From Bacteroidota bacterium (GTDB taxonomy: Bacteria; Bacteroidota; Bacteroidia; Chitinophagales; UBA2359), in the NCBI GenBank assembly GCA_020631155.1, contig JAHDHV010000004.1, positions 1 through 55,853 on the forward strand: a DNA stretch of 55,853 nt, written 5' to 3'. The position numbers and the translations under genes were made by a program. The notes beneath the pieces were generated by a model. The model was not told where the DNA came from and made no database searches. It was given only the letters and a program-made list of their open reading frames with translations. Of this stretch, positions 36,643-46,800 are shown in pieces (position 1 is the stretch's first letter; each line of letters begins with the position of its first letter).

Positions 36643-38481
36643 TTATCCACCTTTTACATTATCCCGTATCCAAGCTAAACAATCTTGGAAATTATCAAAA
36701 ATGTGCTCTGGTGGAATGAGATCAGGAATCAAGTCTATGCGTTCCATTAGGTAACGAGGTTGTTTAATGACACCTACCAGCAATACTTTTTTGCCTTTCT
36801 GTACCAAATCAAAAACGGAATCTTCAATAGCATATAAACCTGATTGATCGAGATACTCCATTTCATCCATGCGAATTACAATCGTAGAAGCAGTCTCTGG
36901 AATTTGTCGAATCAATTGGTTAAAATCATTGGTTGCACCAAAAAATAAAGGGCCATCAATATGCTTTATAAATACTTCATCTACCAAATGTTGTGGGAAA
37001 TTGGCTTCATCTGGCCAAGCTTCTTCTTTTAAGGCTTGTATATTGGAACCTTCTGCGGTTAGATCGCCCATTTTTTTCATAAACATGAGCGAAGCAATCA
37101 CCAAACCGATACCTACGGCATATACCAAGTTCCAAACAGAGGACAATACCAAAACAATCAATAATATCGCAACCTCTGGACGTGGCATATAAGGAATGGC
37201 TTTTAAACCTTTATAGTCCATCACACCAATACCAACCGTAATAAGGATACCTGCCAAAACCGCAGCAGGAATCTTAGAGGCAGCAGAGCTAAAAACCAAC
37301 AGAATCATCATTAACAAAATACCTGCTATCATACCCGATAGTCGCGTTTTCCCTCCTGCATTGATATTTACAACTGTTCTAATCGTAGCACCTGCCCCCG
37401 GAATACCGCCAAAAATAGCTGCAATGGTATTACCGATCCCCTGTCCAATCAATTCCTTATTTGGTTTGTGCTGTGTTTTGGTCATATTGTCCGCCACAAC
37501 AGAGGTGAGCAAGGAGTCTATCGCGCCTAAAAGAGCTAGTGTGAAGGCAGTAAATAGGTAGGGTGTAAGTGTCGCAAAGTTAAATTCTGTAAAAATCCTC
37601 CATTCGGGCAGTGGCAAGCCAGTTGGAATCTCCTCAATAGGGCGGTAGTTGAGGCCAAAGGCTACGGCAACACCTGACACCACAAAAAGCGCGACCAGTG
37701 TACTCGGCACTACTTTGGTAATGTGTTTGAAGCCGTAAATAATGAAAATGGTAGCGAGTGCCAGCATCAACTCCAGCCAATTGATGTTTTTTAAAGCGCG
37801 AGGCATTAGTCTCAAGGCACCCAATACACCAGAGGCTTCGGCACCTGCCAGAGTTTGCGATTCTTTAAGGATGTCCTCCTCTGAGATGTCATCTGCTCTC
37901 TTGATGGTTTCCTTAAAGTCCTCAAGCACTAGTATACCTTCGCCTGCTTCCTCCTTCAGTATATTTTCTAGTATGATTTCTTCTGCTTGAGGCTTAAATT
38001 TGTTGACATACGCTGCATCTTCTTTAGGGTAGTAACCAACAGAAGGCAAAATTTGTGTTACTAAAATAATGACACCGATTGCGGTCATAAATCCAGATAC
38101 AACGGGATAGGGCATATACTTGATGTACTTTCCTAAACCAATGATTCCCAAGCCAATTTGCATTAAACCTGCTAGTAAAAAGACCATCAGGATGGCGGGT
38201 AATGCATTGCTCACATCACCATCAAAGGCGGCTATAATTTGAGCAATGACGATCATAGAAACGGCGGTCATAGGGGCAGTGGGGCCAGAAATTTGTGTAT
38301 TAGTACCACCAAAAAGGGCAGCAAAAAAGCTGATAAAGATGGCACCGTAAAGACCTGCACTGGGTCCTAAACCAGAACTCACTCCGAAAGCTAATGCTAG
38401 AGGTAGGGCAACAATCCCTGCGGTAATACCACCGAAAAAGTCTCCTCTAAGATGAGAAAAATCAAATCCAAATTTTTTCAT
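36643..38481 (-). CDS. SulP-family anion transporter with STAS domain
   Basis: This 612-residue inner-membrane carrier is of the SulP/SLC26 type, which transports sulfate, bicarbonate or other anions. The start region FFGGITAGIVALPLALAFGV and FGGTNTQISGPTAPMTAVSM are typical of the first membrane helices and the substrate-site loop. The end (about 495-605) is a cytosolic STAS domain (DGPLFFGATNDFNQLI, MDEMEYLDQSGL). Residues about 150-228 are a charged insertion between membrane segments (YPKEDAAYVNK to KNINWLELML) that short SulP proteins lack. The anion cannot be predicted. It is single, divergent from the peroxidase gene. Confidence 0.92.
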   Translation of the reverse strand: MKKFGFDFSHLRGDFFGGITAGIVALPLALAFGVSSGLGPSAGLYGAIFISFFAALFGGTNTQISGPTAPMTAVSMIVIAQIIAAFDGDVSNALPAILMVFLLAGLMQIGLGIIGLGKYIKYMPYPVVSGFMTAIGVIILVTQILPSVGYYPKEDAAYVNKFKPQAEEIILENILKEEAGEGILVLEDFKETIKRADDISEEDILKESQTLAGAEASGVLGALRLMPRALKNINWLELMLALATIFIIYGFKHITKVVPSTLVALFVVSGVAVAFGLNYRPIEEIPTGLPLPEWRIFTEFNFATLTPYLFTAFTLALLGAIDSLLTSVVADNMTKTQHKPNKELIGQGIGNTIAAIFGGIPGAGATIRTVVNINAGGKTRLSGMIAGILLMMILLVFSSAASKIPAAVLAGILITVGIGVMDYKGLKAIPYMPRPEVAILLIVLVLSSVWNLVYAVGIGLVIASLMFMKKMGDLTAEGSNIQALKEEAWPDEANFPQHLVDEVFIKHIDGPLFFGATNDFNQLIRQIPETASTIVIRMDEMEYLDQSGLYAIEDSVFDLVQKGKKVLLVGVIKQPRYLMERIDLIPDLIPPEHIFDNFQDCLAWIRDNVKGG

Positions 38482-38994
38482 GTTGTTTTGCCTTAAACAA
38501 TTGACTAGATTTTAATATAAAATTACTTTCTACCTATATAGGGTATAGCTATTAAAGCTTGACATTCAGCTACCTAAAATTAGCTGAAAATCAACTAATC
38601 ACTAGGGGAACAGCCTGCAAATAAACGAATTGTTAAATAATTTTCCGATAAAAATTCTCTTTAAATAAGCAAAATTTTGAATTATGATTAAACTTTTTTT
38701 TACCTTTTTTCTATTATTTAAAAACAACTCACAATATGATATAAAAAAAAATATACTTACACTTAAAAATCAATAATTTTATCAACAAAAAGCAATTTTA
38801 TTTTTATAGAATTATTTTGTAAAAAAAATATGCTTCTTCAAGTATTCTTACAAATTGACTGTTAATCGTGCACAAATGTTTTTTTTATAGTATATTTATC
38901 CTTCCTGACAAAGCTTACACAAAATAAGAAAACGCACTTTTTTCCTTCCTCTTCCTCCTCTTTCTCATTTACTAACCCCCAATCTAACTATTAC
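38482..38994. other. Divergent AT-rich intergenic region
   Basis: This region must carry the promoters of the SulP transporter (-) and the peroxidase (+). It has long A/T runs. No gene, hairpin or motif is convincing. Confidence 0.5.
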
Positions 38995-41900
38995 ATGATG
39001 ATTTTATTCAACAAAAAGCATTTTTATTTATTTTTTCAAAAAAAAATAATATTAACATTAATATTATTACTGACAATTCTAAACATCTTACATCCACAGG
39101 AAGTTAGCGCACAAGGCAATCCTTTTAGTGTAACAAATGTGCCTGCTGATGAATTTGAATTTGAAGTAACTGCACCTGTAGTTGCGGATGATATTGAAGA
39201 AAATATTTCTGTAACTGCAACTACTCAAAATCTTATTGATTTGGCTATCAGCACTTTGGAGGCAAATGGCAGTTTAACGGCTGATGAGGTAATCGCAGCT
39301 AGAGAAGCTATAGTGCAAGACCCTAATGTACAAGAACAGTTTGCAGAATTTTTTGTACAAGAACTGATTGAGGCAGGCGGTACTTATGATGGTTTTACGG
39401 TTACCGTTCCCACAGGTTTTGAATTTAGTGACGAACTCATTAATCGCTTAGTAACTCAGTTGGTCGCCCTTTTAAATACGCGACTATTGGCTAATGATCT
39501 TATACTTAGTGATGAAGATATAAATTTACTAATCACTACATTAATAGAAAATTTTTCTGTATCTGCCATTTCACTCCGCTTGCCTGCTGTTGATATAGCG
39601 TTCTCCGTTTCCCCTTGCTTTCGCGAACCCAACCGCAGAATTAATGGCGAATGTAATAACCTAGTGAATCGAGCGTGGGGAAAAGTAGACATCCCCCTAC
39701 TCCGCAAAACACCCTCTGCTTATGGCGATAGCTTAAATACGCCAAGCGGTGCGGTTCACATATCGGCTCGCTATATTAGCAACCTAGTTTGCGCGCCCCC
39801 TCAAACTTTTTTAAGTCGCGAACAATTGAGCGCACTCACCTTTACTTGGGGACAATTTATAGACCATGACATCGGCGTTTCTCCAACTCCCGAAGGCGAG
39901 GAAGCCGAACATTTGCCTATTGCTGTGCCAGCAGATGATCCTATTTTCACCCAAGATTCTTTATCTTTTACTCGCTCCCGAAAATTTGGCGATACAGGAG
40001 AAAATGATATTCCTAGAGAACAGTTTAATCACTTAACCGCTTGGATAGATGGTTCCTCTGTCTATGGTTCAACGGTTGCGCGAGCCAACTATTTGAGAGA
40101 TTTCAACACTTTGGGGAAACTAAAAACCTCAACGGGCAATTTCCTACCTTATAATACGGTGGATAATGAAGTAGGGGGAGAAATTGATCCGACTACGCCA
40201 AATATGGCAGGTGCTGCTCCCTTTTTGCCTCCTGCTTTTGTGGCTGGTGATTTTCGGGCAAATGAGCAAACGGGCTTAACGGCTATGCATACCTTATTTG
40301 TACGAGAACACAATCGCATTTGTGACTCCTTGATTAACAGTGGCTTAACGGATGGAGAATACATTTATCAACATGCTAAAAGATGGGTAAGCGGTATCAT
40401 TCAGTCCATTACTTACAATGAATTTTTACCTGCTTTGGGCATCCCATTAGAGCCATATGTCGGCTACAATGACAGCATTACCCCCGATATGAGCAATGTA
40501 TTTTCTACGGCTGCTTACCGTCTTGGTCACTCCATGATTACGCCTACGGTATTCTTTTTGAATGACAGTTGTAACTATGTAGGGCAAGGGGAATTTGGTT
40601 TGAGAGAGGTATTTTTTCGACCACCTGTTGTTGCTGAAAATGGCATTGGGCCGATCTTAAAAGGCTTGTCTGTTCAGGTGCAAAATGAAATAGACCCTTA
40701 TATTATTGAGGATGTTCGCAGCTTGCTATTTGGTAATACGCCGAGCGAGGGCGGTGCTACAGATTTGGCTGCCCTTAATATTCAAAGAGGCCGCGATCAC
40801 GGATTAGCAAATTATATCACCTATCGCCGATTGTTTAATATGGATGAAATGTTGCCGAGTTATACTTTTGCAGATATTAGTAGCGATCCAGTGATACAGC
40901 AAGCTTTGCAAACAGCTTATGAAGATAGCGTTAATTATATTGATCCCTGGGTTGGCTTTTTGGCAGAAGATCATTTGCCTGATGCAGCCGTTGGAAAAAC
41001 CTTACACAATATTCTAAAAGAGCAATTCCAAAGAATGAGAGATGGCGATTTTTATCATTATGAAAATGATCCTGAATTATCGGCTGAAGAAGTCCATACA
41101 ATCAAGCATACTACCCTATCACAAGTTATTAAACGCAATACTTCTATTTCAAATATACAAAAATATGCATTTATAGCAGAGCCTTGTATTAAAGGTGAAA
41201 TTACTGACGCTTCTTGTGGAGAAGAAAATGGCGACATCAATGTAAGTATCATCGGTTTAAGAGGTGAACTGACTTATCAATGGTCGCATGACCCAACTGC
41301 TACCGAAGCAAATATTTGGAATCTTGGCGCAGGTGAATATACGGTAACTGTTACGGCAAATAATGGCTTAACATTTAGCAAAACATTTATCATAACAGAA
41401 ATAAATAGCATAGAAATCACAGTTAAAGAACTTACCCACCCTACTTGTGGCGAAAATAATGGCAATATTTTATTAGAAATTTTGGATCAGGATGGCGAGC
41501 CTGTTACGGATAGCTTGACCTACCAATGGTCGCATGATCCGACAGCTATAGGAGACAGTATTGGAAATGTTGGTGCTGGAGATTATACGGTTACAGTGAC
41601 CAATCAATATGATTGTATAGTAGAAAAAACCATTCAACTAGAAGATGATTCTAGCAATTGTAATGAAGCACCGATAGCAGTAAATGATAGTATAACAACA
41701 AGCATCAATCAAACTATTAGCATTGCCGTACTGGACAATGACAGCGATCCCGAAGGCGATACATTTATCATTGAAAACTTTGAACAAGGAGCCAATGGAA
41801 CAGTTACAGAAGTAGACAATGAATTAATCTACACACCTAATCCTGATTTTGTTGGTAGTGATACCTTCTCTTATACCATTTGTGATGATCAAGGTGGTTG

Positions 41901-43059
41901 TGCAGACGCAACTGTAATTATTGAAGTAGAAGAATGTCAAAAAACGCTACCAGAATATTGCACACAGCCCCAAACCCCTTTAACATTCTGCGCTAGTTTC
42001 TGCTTATTAAACAGCTACTCCATCACCTCTCTAAGTACAGAATCCAACTCAAGATTAACCATTCAAAACAATAATTGTATTAAATATAGAGCTAGAAAGA
42101 AATTTACAGGTATGGATATGGTAAAAATAACTGCCTGTGAGGGTGCAAATTGTGAAACAGTATATGTAAAAATAATGGTTCACGATGATGTAGATTGCGA
42201 AAATCAAGCACCGCAAGCCAATGACGACTTTATTACGGTGACAAGTGGAAGAAGACAAAATGTTAGAGTATTGGATAATGATACGGATTCAGATGGCGAC
42301 AAATTGACCATTACCAGCTTTACACAAGGCACTTATGGCAGTGTTCGCTTATCTACAAATGGCAAAAGACTGATCTACACCTCTGATGCGCCTTATGTTG
42401 GCGAAGATCAGTTTAGCTATCAGATATGTGATCCTTTTGATGCATGTGTCGAAGCAATTGTTTTTGTTACTGTAGAAGAAAGCAATAAAGAAATTTGTGA
42501 TACGACACAGCATTGTGTTAAGCCGCATCGTTTCCAAAAAATCTGTCCGCAGTTTTGCCCTGCTACTGCTGAGGAGACCTATCTATTGACGGAGATAAGT
42601 AAAGCGCAAAATGGCTGGGTTTGGAAGGATAAAAATGGATGTTTCTATTATCTTGCGAAATCTACAGGTAGCGAGTTGTTAAGTGTTGAAGGGCAACATA
42701 CCATCAATAATACAACAACAACCAAATACATTTTTATAGAGGCAAAAAGCTACTGCGGAGATAGTGACAAAACAGCAAACAATTTGCCTAGTTATCTAAA
42801 TCAATTGACTATCAGCAGCTTATACCCTAATCCTGTTGAAAATAATTTACAAGTCAACTGTTTGATTCCACTAGAAACGGAGCAAATTCAAGTTCGTACT
42901 TTCGATCTTACAGGTAAAACATTTATCCAACAATCAATGGCTGTTCAGCCCGGTGATTACCAATTTAATTTAAATACAAAAAGCTATCCTTCAGGTTTGT
43001 ATTTCCTAGAAATAACTACACCGACTGCTACAAACACGGTTAAGTTTGTAAAACATTAA
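38995..43059 (+). CDS. T9SS-secreted animal-type haem peroxidase with SprB and cadherin-like modules
   Basis: This 1354-residue exported enzyme has a signal peptide ending near VSAQ40 and an unrecognised, partly helical, N-terminal region (about 42-200). The peroxidase domain (about 205-720) matches the animal haem peroxidase superfamily. Distal WGQFIDHDIG has Q287, D290 and H291; FRANEQTGL has R421 and E424; the proximal YRLGHSMI has H512. The Asp and Glu that make haem ester bonds in mammalian enzymes are present, while the Met of myeloperoxidase is Gln. Then come two SprB-type repeats (about 733-885, each TYQWSHDPTA), cadherin-like modules, two Cys-rich modules shared with the adhesin, and a T9SS type A tail (LYPNPVENNLQV to KFVKH). 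It probably uses peroxide to oxidise halides or substrates at the cell surface. It is monocistronic. Confidence 0.9.
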   Translation: MMILFNKKHFYLFFQKKIILTLILLLTILNILHPQEVSAQGNPFSVTNVPADEFEFEVTAPVVADDIEENISVTATTQNLIDLAISTLEANGSLTADEVIAAREAIVQDPNVQEQFAEFFVQELIEAGGTYDGFTVTVPTGFEFSDELINRLVTQLVALLNTRLLANDLILSDEDINLLITTLIENFSVSAISLRLPAVDIAFSVSPCFREPNRRINGECNNLVNRAWGKVDIPLLRKTPSAYGDSLNTPSGAVHISARYISNLVCAPPQTFLSREQLSALTFTWGQFIDHDIGVSPTPEGEEAEHLPIAVPADDPIFTQDSLSFTRSRKFGDTGENDIPREQFNHLTAWIDGSSVYGSTVARANYLRDFNTLGKLKTSTGNFLPYNTVDNEVGGEIDPTTPNMAGAAPFLPPAFVAGDFRANEQTGLTAMHTLFVREHNRICDSLINSGLTDGEYIYQHAKRWVSGIIQSITYNEFLPALGIPLEPYVGYNDSITPDMSNVFSTAAYRLGHSMITPTVFFLNDSCNYVGQGEFGLREVFFRPPVVAENGIGPILKGLSVQVQNEIDPYIIEDVRSLLFGNTPSEGGATDLAALNIQRGRDHGLANYITYRRLFNMDEMLPSYTFADISSDPVIQQALQTAYEDSVNYIDPWVGFLAEDHLPDAAVGKTLHNILKEQFQRMRDGDFYHYENDPELSAEEVHTIKHTTLSQVIKRNTSISNIQKYAFIAEPCIKGEITDASCGEENGDINVSIIGLRGELTYQWSHDPTATEANIWNLGAGEYTVTVTANNGLTFSKTFIITEINSIEITVKELTHPTCGENNGNILLEILDQDGEPVTDSLTYQWSHDPTAIGDSIGNVGAGDYTVTVTNQYDCIVEKTIQLEDDSSNCNEAPIAVNDSITTSINQTISIAVLDNDSDPEGDTFIIENFEQGANGTVTEVDNELIYTPNPDFVGSDTFSYTICDDQGGCADATVIIEVEECQKTLPEYCTQPQTPLTFCASFCLLNSYSITSLSTESNSRLTIQNNNCIKYRARKKFTGMDMVKITACEGANCETVYVKIMVHDDVDCENQAPQANDDFITVTSGRRQNVRVLDNDTDSDGDKLTITSFTQGTYGSVRLSTNGKRLIYTSDAPYVGEDQFSYQICDPFDACVEAIVFVTVEESNKEICDTTQHCVKPHRFQKICPQFCPATAEETYLLTEISKAQNGWVWKDKNGCFYYLAKSTGSELLSVEGQHTINNTTTTKYIFIEAKSYCGDSDKTANNLPSYLNQLTISSLYPNPVENNLQVNCLIPLETEQIQVRTFDLTGKTFIQQSMAVQPGDYQFNLNTKSYPSGLYFLEITTPTATNTVKFVKH

Positions 43060-43091
43060 TAGCCAAGTGCCAATTATTTAATTAGGCATCT

Positions 43092-43132
43092 ACATGTGTC
43101 GCATTTATATGTGGCACATGTTTTTTTTTTTT
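43092..43132 (+). terminator. Rho-independent terminator after the peroxidase
   Basis: An 11-base stem (ACATGTGTCGC, 43092-43102, with GTGGCACATGT, 43111-43121, including two G-T pairs) is followed by a 12-base T run. Confidence 0.8.
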
Positions 43133-43169
43133 AGATGGGAGACTTGAGACAGGAGATGTGAGATTATTA

Positions 43170-43739
43170 TCAAGAAGTACGAGCTTCCCACACATTTTTA
43201 GTGATTCCAAAAATGATGTTATGGACATTCGCTTCGTCTTTTTTGCCTTCCTTGAGTATAAAATTATTTTTTTTCAATAAGCTTATCGAAGCTCCATTGT
43301 GGCAGTCGGTAAAAGCTTCAATTTCCGTCAATGCCAATTGCTCAAAACCAAAGTGCAAAACGCATTTTAGGGCTTCTGTCATTATACCTTTATTCTGGAA
43401 ATCAGGATGTAAAGCATAGCCAACTTCGGCAACTGCTTCGTCAGGGGAAAAATTCCAGAGGCAAATAGAACCGACCATTTCTGGACTTTCTTTCAAGGAA
43501 ATACACCAGTAAATGCTTTCGTCTGTCTTTAGCCAATTTTCAATTTTGTCAAAAAAATCTTTTGCATCTTCTAGCGTTTTTGGTAGCGTATTTTGAATGT
43601 ATTTGTTGACCGTTTTATCTGATCTCAAAAATAGAATGGCTGGACAATCTGCAATAACTGCACGTCTCAGGACTAATCTTTCTGTGTTTAATGTCGGAAA
43701 TGGGGTGAATTTTAGGGGTGAACGGGGGGTGTTTTTCAT
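43170..43739 (-). CDS. GNAT acetyltransferase, RimJ/RimL type
   Basis: A cytosolic N-acetyltransferase of about 189 residues using acetyl-CoA. TLNTERLVLRRAVIADCPAI is the typical N-terminus, with WCISLKESPEMVGSICLWNF, AVAEVGYALHPDFQNKGIMT (the CoA-binding loop) and AFTDCHNGASISLLKKNNF. The start at 43739 is chosen because the open frame back to 43820 runs through a hairpin repeat and reads as non-coding; 43751 is also possible. Substrates of such paralogs range from ribosomal proteins to small amines and cannot be told. It faces the end of the peroxidase gene. Confidence 0.85.
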   Translation of the reverse strand: MKNTPRSPLKFTPFPTLNTERLVLRRAVIADCPAILFLRSDKTVNKYIQNTLPKTLEDAKDFFDKIENWLKTDESIYWCISLKESPEMVGSICLWNFSPDEAVAEVGYALHPDFQNKGIMTEALKCVLHFGFEQLALTEIEAFTDCHNGASISLLKKNNFILKEGKKDEANVHNIIFGITKNVWEARTS

Positions 43740-43790
43740 GTCTTTGGACATATATTTTGTAATTTTAGGTAGAGACAATTCATCATAGCG

Positions 43791-43814
43791 AGAGACAATT
43801 CGTGAATTGTCTCT
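43791..43814. repeat. GAGACAATTC hairpin downstream of the RND gene
   Basis: AGAGACAATTC (43791-43801) pairs with GAATTGTCTCT (43804-43814). A preceding direct partial copy (GTAGAGACAATTC) lies at 43769-43781. It sits 46 bases past the RND stop and may limit transcription. Confidence 0.65.
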
Positions 43815-43859
43815 ACCCAATATTAATTCAACATTAAAATCAATTCGTAATTAAAACCC

Positions 43860-46800
43860 CTAACCAATCCCGCCGCCGATGACTTTGGTGCTGATTCTGT
43901 CTAAAATTAGATACATCACAGGTACAATGATGAGCGTTAGGAAGGTGGCGAATACTAAGCCGAAGATAACCGTCCATGCCATTGGTCCCCAGAAAATAGC
44001 GTTGTCGCCGCCTACGTAGATTTGCGGATCGAAATCGGATAAGAGCGAGAAAAAATCAATGTTTAGCCCTGTGGCGAGGGGTACTAAGCCGAGTACGGTA
44101 GTAATTGCTGTGAGTAGTACGGGGCGTAAACGCTTGCTCCCTGCTTCTACGATGGCATCTACTACCTGACCGCGTGTTTCGGTTTCGCCTTTTCCCAAAC
44201 CTAATTCCAAACGCTGACGGTTTCGCACCAAATTGGTGTAGTCTATCAGTACGATGGCATTATTTACGACTACCCCTGCCAAAGAAATGATGCCGATGCC
44301 TGTCATGATGATGATGAAATCCATTTGGAATAAAACGTAACCTAAAAATACGCCAATGGTGCTAAATAGGATGGATAAAACAACGATAATTGGTACGGCT
44401 ACGGAGTTGAATTGGGAAACGATGATGAAGAAAATCAGCATAACGGCGATGCCCATTGCAGTAGATAAGAAAGCGGTAGATTCTTGCTGCTCCTCTTGTT
44501 CACCAGTGAATTTTACTTGGTAGCCATCGGGCAAATCGTAGCTTTGTAGCATACGCTCATATTTTTTGACAATTTCTGCGCCATTATAACCTTCCGTTAC
44601 ATTAGAATAAATACTGACTACTCTATCTAAATCTTTTCTTTTCACAGAACCATAAGTAGAGGTATATTCAATATTGGCGACCGAAGAAATAGGAATTTGC
44701 ATTTGTCGCCCTTTATTATTTCGGAAAATGACTTTCTGATTCAAAATAGTTGGCACATCGTAGCGATCTTCTTTTCTAAGTCGCAATTGGATGGGATATT
44801 CGTCTTCCCCTTCTTTAAATTTAGAGACTTCTTTTCCAAAAATAGCGGTACGAATCGTGGTTGCAATTTGAGCTGTTGACAAACCAAAACGCCTTGCTTT
44901 TTCTCGATCAATATTCACCAATAATTCAGGTTTGCCCGTTTCCAAATCCATTTTGAGTTCCTCCACACCTGCAATATTGGCATCGTCTAAATAGCGTTTG
45001 ATGTCGTTGGATAGATTGGTTAGGGTTAAAAAGTCCTCACCGCTGACCTCAATATTAATCGCTGCACCTGTTGGCGGTCCTGATTGGTCTTTTTCTACCA
45101 CGATTTGAACGCCTGCAAAGCCGTTTAATGCTTCGCGTACTTCCTCCATAATTGGAATTGTTGATTTGCCTTTTCGATATTGGTACTCTAAAAAGGTGAC
45201 TGTTACTCGGCTTTTGTTCGGGCTTGTTCCCTGCTGTGGCCCTGCATTGGGATTGCCTGTACCTGCGCCTACTTGTGCCAAAATAGACTCGATCATATAA
45301 TTGTACGGCTCTAATTCTTTGTACAAAATATCCTCTACCTCTTTGGTAAATGCATTTGTTTTTTCAATATCAGTACCTATAGGATGCTCAATATAAACGT
45401 GGATATTATTCGGTTCGTTGATGGGAAATAACTCTACTTTTAAGCCTGCTGCGCCTAAAATCATGATAGAACCTATTAATAAAGCAAAAGTTCCTAGCAG
45501 AAATAAAGCAGGTCGCCAGCTTGTTAGGGCAAAGCGCACAAAAGCACGATAAGCACGCTCTAATGCTGGCATAACAGAGGCTTGAAATTTTCGAGATAAA
45601 GGCACTAATATAAAAGAATTGAGTAGGGTAAATAGGGCTGCGATAGCAAATAAAGAGCCTAAAGAAGTCCAGCCCATGACGTAAAAAACGATGGACAAAA
45701 TGACTAATAAAGCAAACCATTTGAGGGTACCAACCACATCAATTTTTTCCTCTCCATCGTCTAATTTCATGAAAACGGAAGTCAATACAGGATTAACTAC
45801 CAAAGCCACAAATAAGGAAGAAGCGAGTACGATGATCAATGTAATCGGCAAAAATTTCATAAATTCGCCCATAATATCTTTCCAAAAAAGCAAAGGCACA
45901 AAAGCAGCCAAGGTTGTTGCGGTGGAACTGATGATCGGCCAGGCAACCTCACCAACGCCTTCTTTTGCTGCGCGAATGGTGTCATAGCCCTCATGTTCGA
46001 TCAGTCGGTAAATGTTTTCGACCACCACAATGCCATTGTCCACCAACATTCCCAATGCCAGAATGAGCGAGAATAAAACCATGACGTTCAAGGTGTTACC
46101 TGAAAAGCCGAGTATCATAAAACCTGCTAACATGGACAGTGGAATGGCGACTCCAACAAATAAAGCATTTCGCAATCCCATAAAAAACAACAAGACCAAA
46201 ACCACCAATAAAACCCCTGAAATGATGCTGTTTTGCAGGTTATTAACCATAGAACGGGTAAATTTCGACTGATCGTTGACCAGTTCAACCACTAACTGCT
46301 CTGGAAAACGCTTTTCTTTGGCTTCGGCTACCAGCAATTTTGTTTTGTCAATGGCATCCAGCAAATTTTCCCCACTTTTTTTCACAATATCACAAGTCAC
46401 CACAGGCAATTTAGCTGCTCGCGCATAACTTTCCGCATCCTCATAAGCCAATTCAACCTCTGCCACATCTTTTAAATAAATAATTTTTCCCTGTTCATTG
46501 GAAACAACGATGTCCTCTATTTCTTTCACATCCTTAAATTCGCCGTCTACCCTTACGTTTCTATTGGACTGATTCATCAATACATCACCGCCTGACATGG
46601 TGATATTTTCGCGTGCAATTGCTCCTTCAATATCGCCAAAGTTGAGGTTGCGCGCTTCCAATTTATGCAAATCTACATTGACACTCACCTCTTTTTCTGG
46701 CACACCGCGAATATCAACCGAAGATACCTCTGGCAATTTTTCGATTTCTTCTTGTAAATATTCTGCATAACTTTTTAGAATGTCTAAATCTTCATAACCA

